From contig OY783193.1 of assembly GCA_963678675.1 (NCBI GenBank), positions 7,495,394 to 7,559,393 on the forward strand: a stretch of DNA of 64,000 nt, given 5' to 3'. The notes under the pieces are model-generated. The model did not search any database. It saw only the letters and a list, made by a program, of their open reading frames with translations, and was not told the DNA's origin. Within the stretch, counting starts at the first letter, position 1, and each line of letters begins with the position of its first letter. Origin of the DNA: Xiphydria camelus (taxonomy: Eukaryota; Arthropoda; Insecta; Hymenoptera; Xiphydriidae). Position numbers and translations under genes: made by a program. Shown piece after piece: positions 1 through 30,017 of the stretch.

Positions 1-900
1 TTGATTATCATGAATACTAATGGAAACCAAAGGCCAATGAAAGTAATTTTATCCTCTTTTCCCCTATTATATAAATATAGACGCTCTACACCTCAACAAG
101 AAATTCTGTTGAAATTATTCGTTCTGTTGGAGAAGTATAAACTTTATAAATTATAATGCGTATAATATATTCATTCCCACTGATCAATTGCTATAGGCAA
201 ATTTTGATATACCCATTTCTTTACCTGATTTATGAATTGAAAATTATTAAGAGAATGCCAACTGAATGTTTTCGATGATGCGGAACTAAATTTAATCGTG
301 ATTGTAGCGAATCAACGTTTATTTGATAACCGGACTAGTTTTATTACTTCAATCGCTACTCGGATGTTATGTTACTCGACAAGGATTGAGGTAGTAATCA
401 ATTTATTACAGCCATAACGATTAAATTTAGTGTGGCAAAGTTGAAAGCGTATAGCTTGTATTCTTTTTGATATTGAGCAGATGTACCGCATTTTTTTACT
501 TGCTTCAACGGAAACAAGTAAGAAAATACTAGTTCCATTCTCGATGTGTTGTACTAAGTTTAACCGTTATGATTGCAACGATTCGATTGCCATTTTGATC
601 CTCGACAGGTAACATCACATCTGATGATTCAAGGTGAATTTTCTCCGCACCTATAAGATACTTCGAGAAGTATAGATATTCAAGATGACTGTCTGGCGAT
701 GTGATTGAAATCCGATTTAAATATTGTAAGGACTACCTTTTTGCTACATTTGTATTAAATTTTATCGAAACTCTGATCAGCATTGAAAAATCTATATAAA
801 TAAAATCCCTTGGTCTAGTTCACGATACAAAATTAATACATTGCGGTACTTACATCATTCGCGACATAGTTAATAATGCGATTTTTGTTAATAAAAACAG
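1..900. other. non-coding, probably intron of arrestin-domain gene
   Basis: No convincing coding segment is visible. The stretch ends in a splice acceptor (CAG at 898-900) leading into the first visible arrestin exon, whose frame needs one base from an upstream exon. The missing N-terminal exons are therefore expected to the left of the window, and this stretch is most simply intron. Confidence 0.6.
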
Positions 901-2547
901 GTAATGAAATTCAATTATCCGCCGGGGAACATACTTATCCGTTTCATTGTCCTCTGCCGCCAAATTTGCCGAGCAGTTTCGAATCGGACTTTGGACATGT
1001 GCGATATACCGTTAAAGCAATTTTGGATCGACCTTGGAAATTTGACCAAGAGGTGAAGGCTGCCTTTACGGTCATCTCACCTTTCGACCTTAATCAGAAT
1101 CCTAGAGCTTTGGTAAGTTATATTATCTACTCCCATTACTACAATTCCTTCAGACGGTTTTGAAAAAAAAACCCATAACAGTACAGGGTCATCGGCTTAC
1201 GTGCCTCATCCTCTTCCTGAACAAACGAGTACCCTTTCTCCAAATAGTATGACTAAAATTTCTTAAAGTCCTGATGATTAATTATACAGATAGTTACAAC
1301 CATTTGTAATACTCTGACATTGCATATGTTCATTCTAACTAGTCTTAACAACGGTTCAAAAAGTACTCCAGTCAAATGCAAGGAGAAACATTCAGAATAC
1401 ACCTTATATCAATTTTGAAAAAGAGGTTTTACGTTTTCATTTCAATTCTCTATCATATATTTTAGGAACCCGTGCAACAAGAAATGAGTAAGAATTTCTG
1501 TTGCTTGTGCTGTGCATCTGCCCCATTAACTATCAACATATCGCTGCCGGTCAGAGGGTACGTTCCTGGTCAAATAATTCCTGTAACAGTGAACGTGGAG
1601 AATCACTCAGGAGTTACTGTTGATACCGTAAAATTGATCCTTCGCAAGGTACGCATTCATGTACTTTTACATATAGGAAAGGCTTTTGTGAGATATAAGT
1701 AATATCAGAAAATAAACTTCGATGCTAACGTTATATTGCAGATAGTCACTTATCACTCAACCACGCCTCGCGTGGACACAATGACAAACGAGATAATCGT
1801 GGCTCAAGTCAGCAAGGGTCCGGTGGAAGGAAACGAAACTACGACTTATGAGCAATCACTCGAAGTCCCTCCACTACCGCCATCGAACCTTGATAACTGC
1901 CGAATTCTAGATCTCGAGTACAATCTACAAATTGAAGCCTGCGTTTCTGCGTGGTTGGTTATTATCTACATTGGGTTCGGGATGAAAAAGTTTAATTTTA
2001 AGTAATATATTTAAATAAAATGACTCTGTAGGTATCATCGTAATTTGAAAGGAGATACACTGGTGTTTGTCGGGACCATTCCATTAGCTAACTATCAGAC
2101 TCCAATTGCCCCTCCTGCCGGATCTGGAATGGATGATTATCCAACAAAATCACCAGACCCTACATACGGTGGATATCCCAGCGGTTATCCACCATTTACA
2201 CCCGGGGGAGAAGGATACCCCACGGCACCGCCTGCCGAAAAACTGTCTACACCTCCTGGCGAAGCTCCGGCGCAACCTCAACCAGTCTCTAATCTATACC
2301 CCAGCTTGCGTAAGTATCTGTTTGTAATGCGACCGAGAATAGGAATTTCGGCTGGAACAGTGGACTCTACTTTAGAATCTACCCTTCATTTTATTCCGTT
2401 CATTTAACAGCTCCACCTTCGTACGAAGAATCAGTATACGGCGCCCGGAGTATCCGCGATTCTGATGAATCTGTGCAAATGTTGGGTTCGAGAAATCACT
2501 TCGCACCAAGATATCCTGTCTACCACTTTGGGCCACGCAACATGTAA
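901..2547 (+). CDS. arrestin-domain-containing protein (alpha-arrestin), 5' end missing
   Basis: Five exons: 901-1112, 1466-1648, 1742-1953, 2032-2309, 2411-2547 (TAA at 2545-2547). All junctions keep frame and give about 339 residues. The first exon carries the arrestin-N signature (SAGEHTYPFHCPLPP, then FGHVRYTVKAILDRPWKFDQ). Later exons carry the arrestin-C strands (VRGYVPGQIIPVTVNVEN, and EVPPLPPSN). The tail is rich in Pro, Gly and Tyr and ends in a PPSYEES motif, the PPxY type that recruits WW domains of NEDD4-family ubiquitin ligases. By family, these proteins are cytosolic adaptors that link membrane cargo to ubiquitination and endocytosis. The exon ending at 1953 uses an unusual donor, GTTGGT. 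The start codon lies outside the window, and the exact paralogue cannot be fixed. It converges with the UROD gene. Confidence 0.93.
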
Positions 2548-2686
2548 ACGCTATAAGGTTGCAGTAGCTTTAATTATTGGTGAAAAAGGATTTCGAATAT
2601 TTGCAGTCACCTCCAGATATTACTTGCTACTTCTCCAATCAACATTAAGTATGGCAATCTGTTTTCACGCTTAAAAGGTCCAATGC

Positions 2687-2692
2687 AATAAA
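2687..2692 (+). terminator. polyadenylation signal AATAAA of arrestin gene
   Basis: A canonical AATAAA lies about 140 bases after the arrestin stop codon. A second copy is at 2868-2873. Which one is used cannot be told from sequence. Confidence 0.5.
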
Positions 2693-2699
2693 CGCTTAG

Positions 2700-3176
2700 T
2701 GCCTCCAGTGATTTCAAAAAGTAAAGCTATGAAAGTACAATTAATACAAGGTTCTAATTATAATATTTGTGTTATATAAATATAAATATCTATATTTTAT
2801 GTTATGATTGTACACTAACATTACAGCAAAGTTTTTATATAAATCGAATGAAGAGTTTTAATGCAGAAATAAACATTGTTTCCTACGCTAAACCATTCTT
2901 AACATTAGGCAGTTCCCCAGAATTTAGTAATGGCCGATTAACTCGCAAGCAAAGTACTGATTAAAATAATTAGCAGACAAATCACCATGAAATTTATATG
3001 AAAGAAAATGTATCATGTCATATTAAACGGCGTTATGGATTGATTCTACTGATCCTAAATTTTTTATACTGAAGATGTTACTGACTGAATCAGGCAAAAT
3101 GGGCGACATTAGGGACAATTTAACCAGATCTCATGAGCAATAATGACAATAGTATTACCAAGGATATACCAAAAAC
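2700..3176. other. convergent intergenic stretch between arrestin and UROD genes
   Basis: AT-rich DNA holding the 3' ends of two convergent genes. Apart from polyadenylation signals on both strands I see no gene or structured element here. Confidence 0.6.
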
Positions 3177-3182
3177 TTTATT
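3177..3182 (-). terminator. polyadenylation signal of UROD gene
   Basis: TTTATT on the plus strand reads AATAAA on the minus strand, about 100 bases past the UROD stop codon at 3284-3286. Confidence 0.5.
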
Positions 3183-3283
3183 TCCAGATATAAACACATT
3201 TACAAAAATCGCAATCACAGTATAGTGCAGTATTTTTTTATGTGATTTTGCTTTCAATTATACAATATTCGGTGAAGCTGAGA

Positions 3284-4844
3284 TTAAACGGAATGTACTC
3301 CACTAATAAATGCTTCTACTGAAGATATTGGGATATCTGGTAAAATGCCGTGACCTAGGTTTGCAATGTAACGACGTTTCCCAAATTTTCGAACCATGCT
3401 CTCTGCACGCGCTTTCACGGAGTCCTGTAAGTGACAAAGAAATGTAACAATATGCTACAGAAGGATCATGAGATGACCAAGATAACATTTCTTCCTAAAC
3501 TGATGGTTTGAAAATAAGACCTACTTCGTTCGCGTACAATGAACACGGATCCATATTTCCTTGCAAAGTAACATTAGATCCAAGTCGGGATCTTGCTTCC
3601 AATGGATCTATTGTCCAATCAAGCCCTATTACATCGTAAGCGTTCTCTTTAGCAAGCATTTCTAGGGAATTCAAAGTAGCACCTTTTGGAAAGACCACCT
3701 AGAGCGTCATTGAATTTTTAGTAAAGAAATGTTTTTAACTTTTAATTATTTCAGTCGATATGCTTTAACAGTTCTTTACTTGCCATCGGTACATGAGGTG
3801 TACTTTCCTCGTCCAATTTTTTCTTAACACTTTTGCTAATTTGTGTCAGATATGTGAGGGAAAATTCTTTAAATAAATCATCGTCAAAATAATCCCCGTG
3901 ACTTTCAAATATCTGAAGCAACTGTGACAGAATACAAAGAGAATGATAATATCTTGTATGACATACTAAAATTACTGAAAGTGTCAAGAATTTAAGGTCA
4001 TCTATCTTGCCTGTGCTCCAGCCTTCACTTGCATGACTAAATAGTCGATTACAACATCAGTAATAAGTTGTAGGAGTTCATGCGATTCTTTGGGATATTT
4101 ATAAAGCCAAGAACGAGCTTGAGCCATTGTGGAGCTACCTCCACCCTGAATCATATAACCCATCAGTGTCCACTGGATAAAAGACAAACAAACTGTAGTG
4201 GAAAAATAGTAAGAAACTTTTTTCCTTAATAAAAAAGTACTATAAGAATGTACTAAGGGATTCTGTAATGCGTACTGGGGCTCCTGAAAAGCCGATAAGA
4301 GGTACTTTTCCTTGCAGACTGTGACGTGTGAGAGTTATAGCTTCACCGACATATCCAAGAGCCTTTTCGACATCTGGTTTTATTAACCTTGATAAGTGCG
4401 ACGGGTCAGTAAGAGGCTCAGGGAGAACAGGTCCCTATAAAATTTGATTATGAAATTAAGAGACTTGATAGAGGCTCCTGCCAAGGACTAAAAGCGTTGC
4501 GCCCAGCATATGTTATACTCTTTTAAGAGATTGCAATTAACTCTTACAATGCTAGGTCTCATTTCAACAACTAATCCCATGGCCTGAGGTATCACAAGGA
4601 TATCGGAAAAGATTATGCTTGCATCTAAGTCGAATCTCCGCAGAGGCTGTAACGTCACTTCGCACGCTAATGCTGGTGTTTGGCAAATTGAAAAAAAATC
4701 GTGTTTCAAACGAGTTTCTCTGAACTCTGGTAAGTATCGTCCTGCTTGTCTCATTATCCAAACCGGCACTCTATCCACATCTTCGCCACGAGCAGCTCTG
4801 AGAATGCGATCATTCTTTAGTGGCGGAAAATTCTGCTTTTCCAT
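3284..4844 (-). CDS. UROD: uroporphyrinogen decarboxylase (haem biosynthesis)
   Basis: Six minus-strand exons: 4844-4548, 4434-4276, 4172-4011, 3921-3784, 3698-3525, 3424-3284, all joined in phase 0. They give 356 residues against 367 in human UROD. The enzyme removes four acetate carboxyls from uroporphyrinogen III to give coproporphyrinogen III in the cytosol, and needs no cofactor. Visible family blocks are [16 protein letters not shown] (substrate-binding Arg loop), [13 protein letters not shown] with the catalytic Asp, [40 protein letters not shown], and near the C-terminus [16 protein letters not shown]. The Met at 4844 is preferred over the in-frame Met at 4883 because the protein then begins like its homologues. 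Introns 3 and 4 (by order on the minus strand) have GC instead of GT donors: CAG|GCAAGA and ATG|GCAAGT. The gene is divergent from the DRC-like gene. Confidence 0.97.
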
Positions 4845-6452
4845 TGTCAAAGTGCGGTACTTTTTCAAAAATCTATGCTTCAATTATTTATATCACAGTT
4901 CTAGTTTAGCCTATTCGTTCTCAGCTTCGTATATATGCTTGCCTTCAAATTTTAGGCTGATTCTTCAACAGTGACTTTTCACGCCGTTTATGTTAGGTTA
5001 AATGAATAAACGTTCTCGTTGCACTTGGAATAAAATTCTTGTATTGGTATTCCAATTTTAGAGATAACTTTTTTAAAACAATTATTTATATATTTAGAAA
5101 AATCCTATTCAAAAATTACGACTTTCTCAAAGAATCGTAAAAGAATGTAGAAATTTCTACTGACATGTCATCAACTGGAATCACTGGTTGACCTATCATA
5201 CAGGGCCAAGACGAAGAAATCCGACACGAGAATAGTGCAAGGGGGGGGGGAGAACATCGATCAACACCTTGAGCACATGAAACGGTCTTTGTGCTTCTTG
5301 AACTTGTCTAAGTGTATGCGATAAAGAGGCTCTTATGCGCTTACCAGGGTTAATCGGCGTTTTCTCTCAAATTCGACCTATTCCTATGTTGTATTTTCTC
5401 GTTTGACCCTGTATGTGGAACACTGCACCAATCCCATCGAATACACGGATGCACTGCCGGCCACTCTAACACAGGGGCATAACGAAAAAAGCGCGAGAAC
5501 TCGACGCGCTGTTATTTAACGTAGAGCGATGTTTAAACAATACCTAATTGTAGGAGCAAATTGACGCTTGGGTTGCATTAAATTAGGTTAAGATGGATTT
5601 GTTCTACTTCATTATGACAAAGTCCTACATTAAACGCGGTTAGCTATGCGTTGTTTATAATACTTTGCTAGGTTAGGACTCACCGCTTCACGTGGCGAAG
5701 AATGTTGTATCCAATTTCTGGACCTTCGGAATTGAACTGCTATAATCCATATGCACTGTACCAAAATCTTGTTGCACGCATAACACATACACCACCACTG
5801 TCCTTACACACTTAACAATTTAACAATTAATCGACAAGAAGGAACACACTCGCGTACAATTCGAAATTCACGAAAGTTCGTATGAACTGATTGGTAGTAC
5901 TGGTCGGACGTCGCCTTTGTCCCTCCCACTCTCGCATTTCATTTCGATCGTCCTTTGAAATTCATTTAGAGCATAATAATCGACGTTCGAAAAGAAAAAT
6001 ATAATAATCGATTCTAGGAAATCTGATTAAATTGCCTAGTCATAATTTGGGTTGCGATAGACTAGCTTAAACTAGACTTTATCATTGTTTATTTACGATT
6101 GAGAGGTCTACCGGGCATAGCGAACGAGTCAAAAATTGACAAACTTGTCATATGCATGAATATTGAAAACACCATAACTATTTTTTGGAATGACTACAAA
6201 CGATGCAATTTTCACTAGAAAGAACTACAACCGATTTTGCAGAAGAGACAGCAAAAAAGTTAGGGTACAATTATAATTAACGAGAATAATATGTTACGAG
6301 AAAGTCGAGTACACCATCATCGTGGCTCTCTCTCTTTCGAATAAAAACTGCTATATTCATCGTAATAACCCCATCCGTAATCTGTTTATTATACATATAC
6401 CTAATAGGTACACATATACTTTTCCTTCGTTCGCTGAAAACGGCGGTATTTA
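4845..6452. other. divergent intergenic region between UROD and DRC-like gene
   Basis: No gene is supported here. It should hold the UROD promoter (leftmost part, transcribed leftwards) and the promoter of the DRC-like gene (right end). A run of ten G sits at 5241-5250. An X-box-like site starts immediately to the right at 6453. I see no clear TATA box for either gene. Confidence 0.5.
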
Positions 6453-6466
6453 GTTGCTATGGAAAC
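6453..6466 (+). promoter_or_regulatory. RFX X-box-like site upstream of DRC-like gene
   Basis: GTTGCTATGGAAAC fits the RFX X-box consensus (GYTRYY, spacer of 1-3, RRHRAC) at every position. It lies 232 bases before the start codon of an axonemal protein, the usual setting for an RFX-controlled ciliary promoter. Confidence 0.65.
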
Positions 6467-6697
6467 GTGTAACAACTTATCAATCGGTGAAAGAGGCAGT
6501 GACGATTCAGCTCCCAATACTGTGTGTAATATTTTAATCGATATAAAAATATTTTCTCCCGCAGAGCCGAAAGATATTTTATTGTTTCATTATATTTATT
6601 ATATAGAATTTAAGTGATAGAATATTAATATAGAGGGACGTATAGAAATATCAAGTAGCGTTTTTCTTTCCACTCGAGAGTAAGAGTGTATTATACT

Positions 6698-7551
6698 ATG
6701 GCAAATACGAGTATTAATCGAAAATGTATACACGAGAAACAAATAATGGAAAAAGTGTGAGTAAACATTACTATCGACTTCAGCAGTGAAAGATAGATTT
6801 GAAAAGAATATTCAAATTCCATTTTAGCGCTTAAGAGTCTAGTGACACAATTTGAGAAGATGAACGTACTAACGAACCCACCGAGAGTTCTATCTCATTT
6901 TCTTAATTAGATTAATGATCAAATTTTTCAGGCTGAAGTCCGAGGTTCAAATGATAAGCATGTATCGGAGGTTTATGGTGAAGCAGGAATCGTTGCGAGA
7001 CCAAATCTGCCGTTGTACAAATAATTTACAGGACACAAGGAAAATAAATTTGCGAAATGAAAAGAAGCTTCGTGCGCAACGGTAAGCGTTCGTGAATAAA
7101 TAATGTGATGATTGAAGTTTTGCGAAGCAAATACTCGGGCATAAATTTATGGTATAGTTTGAAAACGGAGAACCGGTATATCGAAATGCTTGCTAAATAT
7201 GACAATGAAATTGGAGCACGTCATATATCTCTAGAGGCCTTGATGGCAGAGTGCGATACTCTCGAAGAAGAAAAGGATAATCTTCAGGTATTCTTATAAA
7301 TTCAAAAATCGAAAGGAAAATTTAGATGTCTGTGTAATCCATTGTTTCCGAATCAATAGAATAAACTGGAGGAGTTAAAAATATTATATTTCAAGTTGAA
7401 AGAGGAGAAAGAAAACTTTCTAGCGGAGATGTTAAAAAAGAAAGTAGACAATTTCATAAGGAATCGGGCTGCAAGGGTTATTCAGAGAAGTTGGCGCATC
7501 TATTATGAAAAGAGCAGTGTTAAGAGGAAGAAGAAATCCAAGAAAAAATAA
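6698..7551 (+). CDS. IQ-motif coiled-coil protein, nexin-dynein regulatory complex DRC9/DRC10-like
   Basis: Four exons: 6698-6756, 6932-7081, 7158-7287, 7360-7551 (TAA at 7549-7551), in frame, giving 176 residues. The first exon is chosen because its donor phase (GT|G) joins exactly to the acceptor at 6932. The protein is almost entirely charged helix. It ends with an IQ calmodulin-binding motif (RAARVIQRSWRIYYE) followed by a Lys-rich tail (KRKKKSKKK), the arrangement of the C-termini of DRC9 (IQCG) and DRC10 (IQCD). Those proteins sit in the nexin-dynein regulatory complex that links axonemal doublets and controls dynein. It is much shorter than vertebrate DRC9/10, so it is either a reduced insect form or has unfound upstream exons. 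The X-box at 6453 and the dynein gene downstream support an axonemal role. I cannot choose between DRC9 and DRC10. Confidence 0.8.
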
Positions 7552-7736
7552 TTTTTTACGAATTAAATTTCTCTAATGTCTCAATTATATATTGGACTAC
7601 GCTTTTAAAAAAAGTGTAGTCTTTTTTCGCGTAAAAGTGGACTCGAAGGATCATACAAATACTTTGAGGAGCTTGGAACATATTATGGTTCTTCGATTTG
7701 AGATATAACATTTTCTGCGACAAAAATGTACATTGA

Positions 7737-7764
7737 AATAAAATAAATAAAATAATAAAATAAT
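7737..7764 (+). terminator. AATAAA-rich polyadenylation region of DRC-like gene
   Basis: Several overlapping AATAAA units lie about 190 bases after the stop codon. Before them, at 7594-7621, is a 12-bp hairpin (GACTACGCTTTT pairing with AAAAGTGTAGTC). Confidence 0.5.
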
Positions 7765-8023
7765 TCCAAAGAATGCTTCAATTTATCAAACTCTCCCTCA
7801 GTTTTCAATAATCTAGAAAATTCCCTATTCCTTAACTGCTAGATTTCGCGTTTGAGAAACAATGTAGCATCTAATCAGTAAACCTGTTAAAAATATCGGT
7901 GGCTACAGGATGAAACGCGTCCACTCGACAGTTGTGTAAGTATTGCGTCTACTAATCGTGTTCATTATCGAGGAAAGGGAGAGTAACAAGTGCATTTGCT
8001 ATACCCTAACACCTTATCAAACT

Positions 8024-8037
8024 GTATCCCTAGCAAC
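8024..8037 (-). promoter_or_regulatory. imperfect X-box-like site upstream of dynein gene
   Basis: Read on the minus strand this is GTTGCTAGGGATAC, which differs from the RFX consensus at one position (T instead of purine before the final AC). It lies 11 bases from a perfect site. Confidence 0.4.
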
Positions 8038-8048
8038 TCCCATACTAC

Positions 8049-8062
8049 GTTACTGTGGAAAC
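8049..8062 (+). promoter_or_regulatory. RFX X-box-like site upstream of dynein gene
   Basis: GTTACTGTGGAAAC matches the RFX X-box consensus at all positions. It lies about 370 bases before the dynein start codon and shares the right half-site GGAAAC with the X-box before the DRC-like gene. Confidence 0.6.
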
Positions 8063-8432
8063 GCCGTAACGAAATGAAACGGTGTTGCTTTCCCAGAGCA
8101 CCACGAGTGTGTAGCAATTCAGTTGTTTTGCATTGTGCTAACTGTAAACTGTCACTGTCATCATTGACAAGGTGTTTACTTCGAGTAATTTTTATGCCAG
8201 AACTTTGTAAATACCAGATTTATCATTAGTATATTGTCAAATCAATTGTAAGACATTGTGTTGTAATTCTATTATTCGATAATTACGCGACACCGATACC
8301 ACTGATACCACGCGCAAAGAGCATGGGTTAACATAGAATCGGTGCACAGTCTTTCAAAGAAAAGACATTAATTTCTTTATCAAATAAGCGGAACACGAAG
8401 AAAGTCTATATTTCAAAAGTAGATCTATTTTA

Positions 8433-26317
<17,885 letters not shown>

Positions 26318-26433
26318 ATAAGCTATAGTATATTTGTAAAGTACGGTAAATATTATTAATCTGGATCGGAAGTTTGATCGAATTTATTCTTCTATACGAA
26401 AACTTACCGTACGATATCTTATTTAAATTATAT

Positions 26434-26439
26434 AATAAA
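26434..26439 (+). terminator. polyadenylation signal AATAAA of dynein gene
   Basis: AATAAATAAAA sequence about 120 bases beyond the dynein stop codon, the first canonical signal after the CDS. Confidence 0.55.
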
Positions 26440-26499
26440 TAAAATCATTTCTAACGTTATATCAATGGTCTTTCTGCACTACTGGCAGATCTAGCCATC

Positions 26500-29400
26500 G
26501 CGTTTTACATAAATATTGAACATTCAAAAAAATATTTATAAAAAATAAAATGATTTGAATTAAAAATTAAAAATAAATACGGCTAACAATATCTTTTGAA
26601 GAAAAATACTTAGTTTAAAAATGTATTAATTCTACTTTATTTGTAAAATACCATATAACCATTTTATGTAAATGATTTTCTTATGCTTCTTCATTTCCGT
26701 GGTAGTTTAAATGGGGGCCTGTGTGTGTGATGTTGGACCGATTCCCCCCTTCAAATCGAGTTACCCTCGAAAAAAATATTGATCTATCATCTCTCGAGGA
26801 ACTTTAAATCTGTTATGTTTCATTAAAGTTGAAGTGCGATTGAATAAGGTTTATTAATTTCAAATCAATTATTATTCATGCAAGTAAATAACGTGCATGT
26901 AATTGTAACAAAATTACTATAACTTTTTCTAAATACATTATCTCGTATGGAATTATGTACCTATATTGTCTGGATAGCGCATATTACCAGCATGTCAATT
27001 TAGTACCTAAGTACGACAAGAGTAAATGCGCTATCATATTAAAGCATCACATAAATTTTGTAATATTTGCATTCTTCAATTCTCCAAGTTTCCACATGCA
27101 TACAGTATCGCTTGTAATAAATATCATCTCGAATACATAATATACTCGTTATATTATAACTGTTATTACATTATGACAGATTAAATGAATATTTCATCTA
27201 ATATGCAATGTAAATTTTGTTAGTAGTATCAGGCTGAAAAAATACGAGTAAATAAAGAAGTAGTTCAAAGAAAAACTAAAAATCCTAGAATATTTGTTAC
27301 CCCAGAGATTTAAAATATATTTCAGACGAAATATTTCTTTCAGGAGACATAACTTATTCTAATTCCTAGAAAGCGTAAGTTTTAACAAATGAGTTATAAA
27401 ATATCACGAAAAAAATTCAAAATTTTGCTAATTTTTAATGATCCTCTCTAACTTAAGATTACTATAAATTCAAATCTCCTGATTGTACACGGAATAGTAA
27501 AAATATGTACAAATCGAAATACATAATTACAAATTCTTGTACTACTATTTTTGTTGATCCCATAACGCTATTATTGTTTTAATTTGACTATATTGATTCT
27601 TTTAGTGTAGAAGATACAATACGTTTCGAAGCAGGGTATAAAAAATACATCATTCCATAAAATTAGATTCCTTTCTTCTCTTAAATCGAAAGGATCATGT
27701 ACTATAGGTATATATAAACCAATTGTGCCAAAAATAAATAATAATACTTTTATAAAATTATCCATTTTTACAAATGTAAGGAAGTACGTTGGTCTTATTT
27801 TTTAGGTAATGAAACTTAATTAGAATCTAACTTATCGTTCCGAACAGTTATGTGAACATGGCAGATATATTGGTCAAAAATAGGTAAAGAATTTTAAAAA
27901 AGAAAGGTAGTTTAAAGTTCCGTTCGCAGTTTCGTCAAAGCACATAGAATTATTGCAAAGTTTAATAAACCTATCGATGCTACATTCTACAGGGTCAGAA
28001 TAAGGATAGTACACATAGGGAGATATGTTCTAATAGACTCTAAATGATATTATACCGATCGTATTCGGTATAGTCAGATGGAAACTTTTTGCGTGTATTA
28101 GCATACAGCTAATCAATATTGTATAAGCTAGAGTCTATTTCAGTATCTTCCTATGTGCTCCTTTTCTTCACTACTACTTCTTATATCTTTAATAACACTG
28201 CAGGTACTAAAAACGATTGGCAAAAATAGAAATGAACGATGTGCCATTTAAGATCAGTTTCCTCTACTCTATATACATATAGGAATACAACATGACCCTT
28301 ATAGTTTACCCATTAGAGGGCCGAAGATTCTGGCCATTCCCTTTCGAAGAATAGCGTGATCAAATTGACGTAACGACTTAAATTGGAAGTCTTTAAGGAT
28401 CCGAACGTCTCAAGCGAACATTTCGCTCGAACGGAACTCTCCGCAGAACGGTTAAGGTCTTGTGAAGCGGTACCGGTAGGGAGTCCAGGCGAATAATTCT
28501 ATGAAAAGATTAAATCCAATATACCAAGAGTGTGTCATGTCGACTACGTTGTGCGGCATGCAAGAATGCCACTTAATCTTTCCGTTATGTTAAAGGAAGC
28601 GTCGAATACTTGCTGCACAAAATATACTACGATGCAGTCTCAGGATGTCCTTCGCGTGCAACGTTAAATGTTCGCCTACTTACAGAATTGACGTCAAAGT
28701 TGTAGCCGTTTTGATGCATGCAGTGTATGTCGATTGTTAATAAAGCATAATGGTTTCTAAGGATTGTGCCTGCGCCTCTATATTTCTTATTGTAATTGTA
28801 CGCATATTACAAAGGATTGCGAATCGAAGGGAAAAGGGAGAGCGGAAGAAAATCAAGAATAAGAAAGAGAAGAAAACAAGGTTGCTCTGTAGATGTATAA
28901 ATATACTGTAAAATCATGCGGACGGCACTAAGGTTGTTTTCCTTTCTTACGTGCGCAGATATACAACGGTGTCACTTCTACGAGGTTGATTTATGTAGTG
29001 GGTAATATATAACTAAAGCCTGTGAAGGTGAGAATGAATGAGATTTGAAGGTGAATCGATGGAATGGGATCTTAACTTCCAAGTAATACTGTTTGACGAT
29101 GTTTCGTAAAACAGTGACACTGGCAGTTTATCGAACAATTTCGGTTTTCAAACGGTAACGTTGTTTTACAGGATTGTCTTCGCTTCCCGTGTATAATTAT
29201 CCATTAATTACATTCGTTCCTTTTCCTCCATTTTACTGTTTCATTAGTGATCTTGCTCGCAGTGTCAATGGCTGAAATATTGGAACGTTGTACAGATTTC
29301 GATATTGCAAAGGAGATATTGAACATCGAAGTCTGTGTTGCAATGTTCTCGTGAATCTCCACCAGAAAAGAATAACAGACGCAGTGGATATGAAGTACTT

Positions 29401-30017
29401 AATAAATAGTAGTGTCGATTGTGGTCATTGATGACATGTCATGATGCGGTGATCAGGTGCAAGACTAACGGATCCGAATTCAGCAGTAGCGTAGGTAGCA
29501 ACCACTACGGTTTATGTCAGTCTATGATTTACCATTGTTGACGAGGCACGGGCAAAGTGCATTCAGAATTCGATTGCAGAAGCCGCGAGCTCGGGAGTTC
29601 CAGACGTCGATGCGATCTCCGCCCTTCAATCTACTGCCTGCATACATGCATAATATGTTAATCGATATGGTGATCGCTATTAATTCGAATTCGCTGAGTT
29701 CAAAAATATAGATATGAGCGAGCTAAACATTCACACGCTAATTCTATATTTCTAAATGCTATGCTAGAAGAATAGCTGCTCAAGATTAAGTGACGCATTG
29801 CACCTATGTCGAATGCTACATGGAAGGCCTTACCCTCGGTTGCTTCGGACATCTGAAACAAAATATAGATTTGGATAATGTATGGGTCAAACGATTTCAT
29901 TTGAGGGAGGCTAATTTAAGATCTGAAAACAAAGAGGAACATGAAAATACAGGTGGAGAGAAAGGTGAGGAAGAAGAAGAAAATTGAAATGAAAATAAAG
30001 GGAGGGGGAAAGGTACT
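26500..30017. other. intergenic region, no gene recognised
   Basis: AT-rich up to about 28.2 kb, then a less AT-rich stretch between roughly 28.3 and 29.9 kb with no long open frame. I found no RNA gene, no transposon ORF and no exon I could defend. Short open frames here (for example 29514-29711 and 29790-29987 on the plus strand) lack family similarity. Confidence 0.5.

Larger units (their letters stand above)
7765..8432. other. intergenic region and upstream region of dynein gene
   Basis: No coding potential is convincing. It contains two X-box-like sites (8024-8037 and 8049-8062) and presumably the promoter and 5' UTR of the dynein heavy chain. Confidence 0.55.

Noticed and set aside
4615..4974. 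Plus-strand open frame of 119 codons
   Set aside because: It is antisense to the first UROD exon, which is certain by homology.
5241..5250. Run of ten G as a quadruplex
   Set aside because: A single G run without neighbouring G tracts does not make a four-stranded motif.
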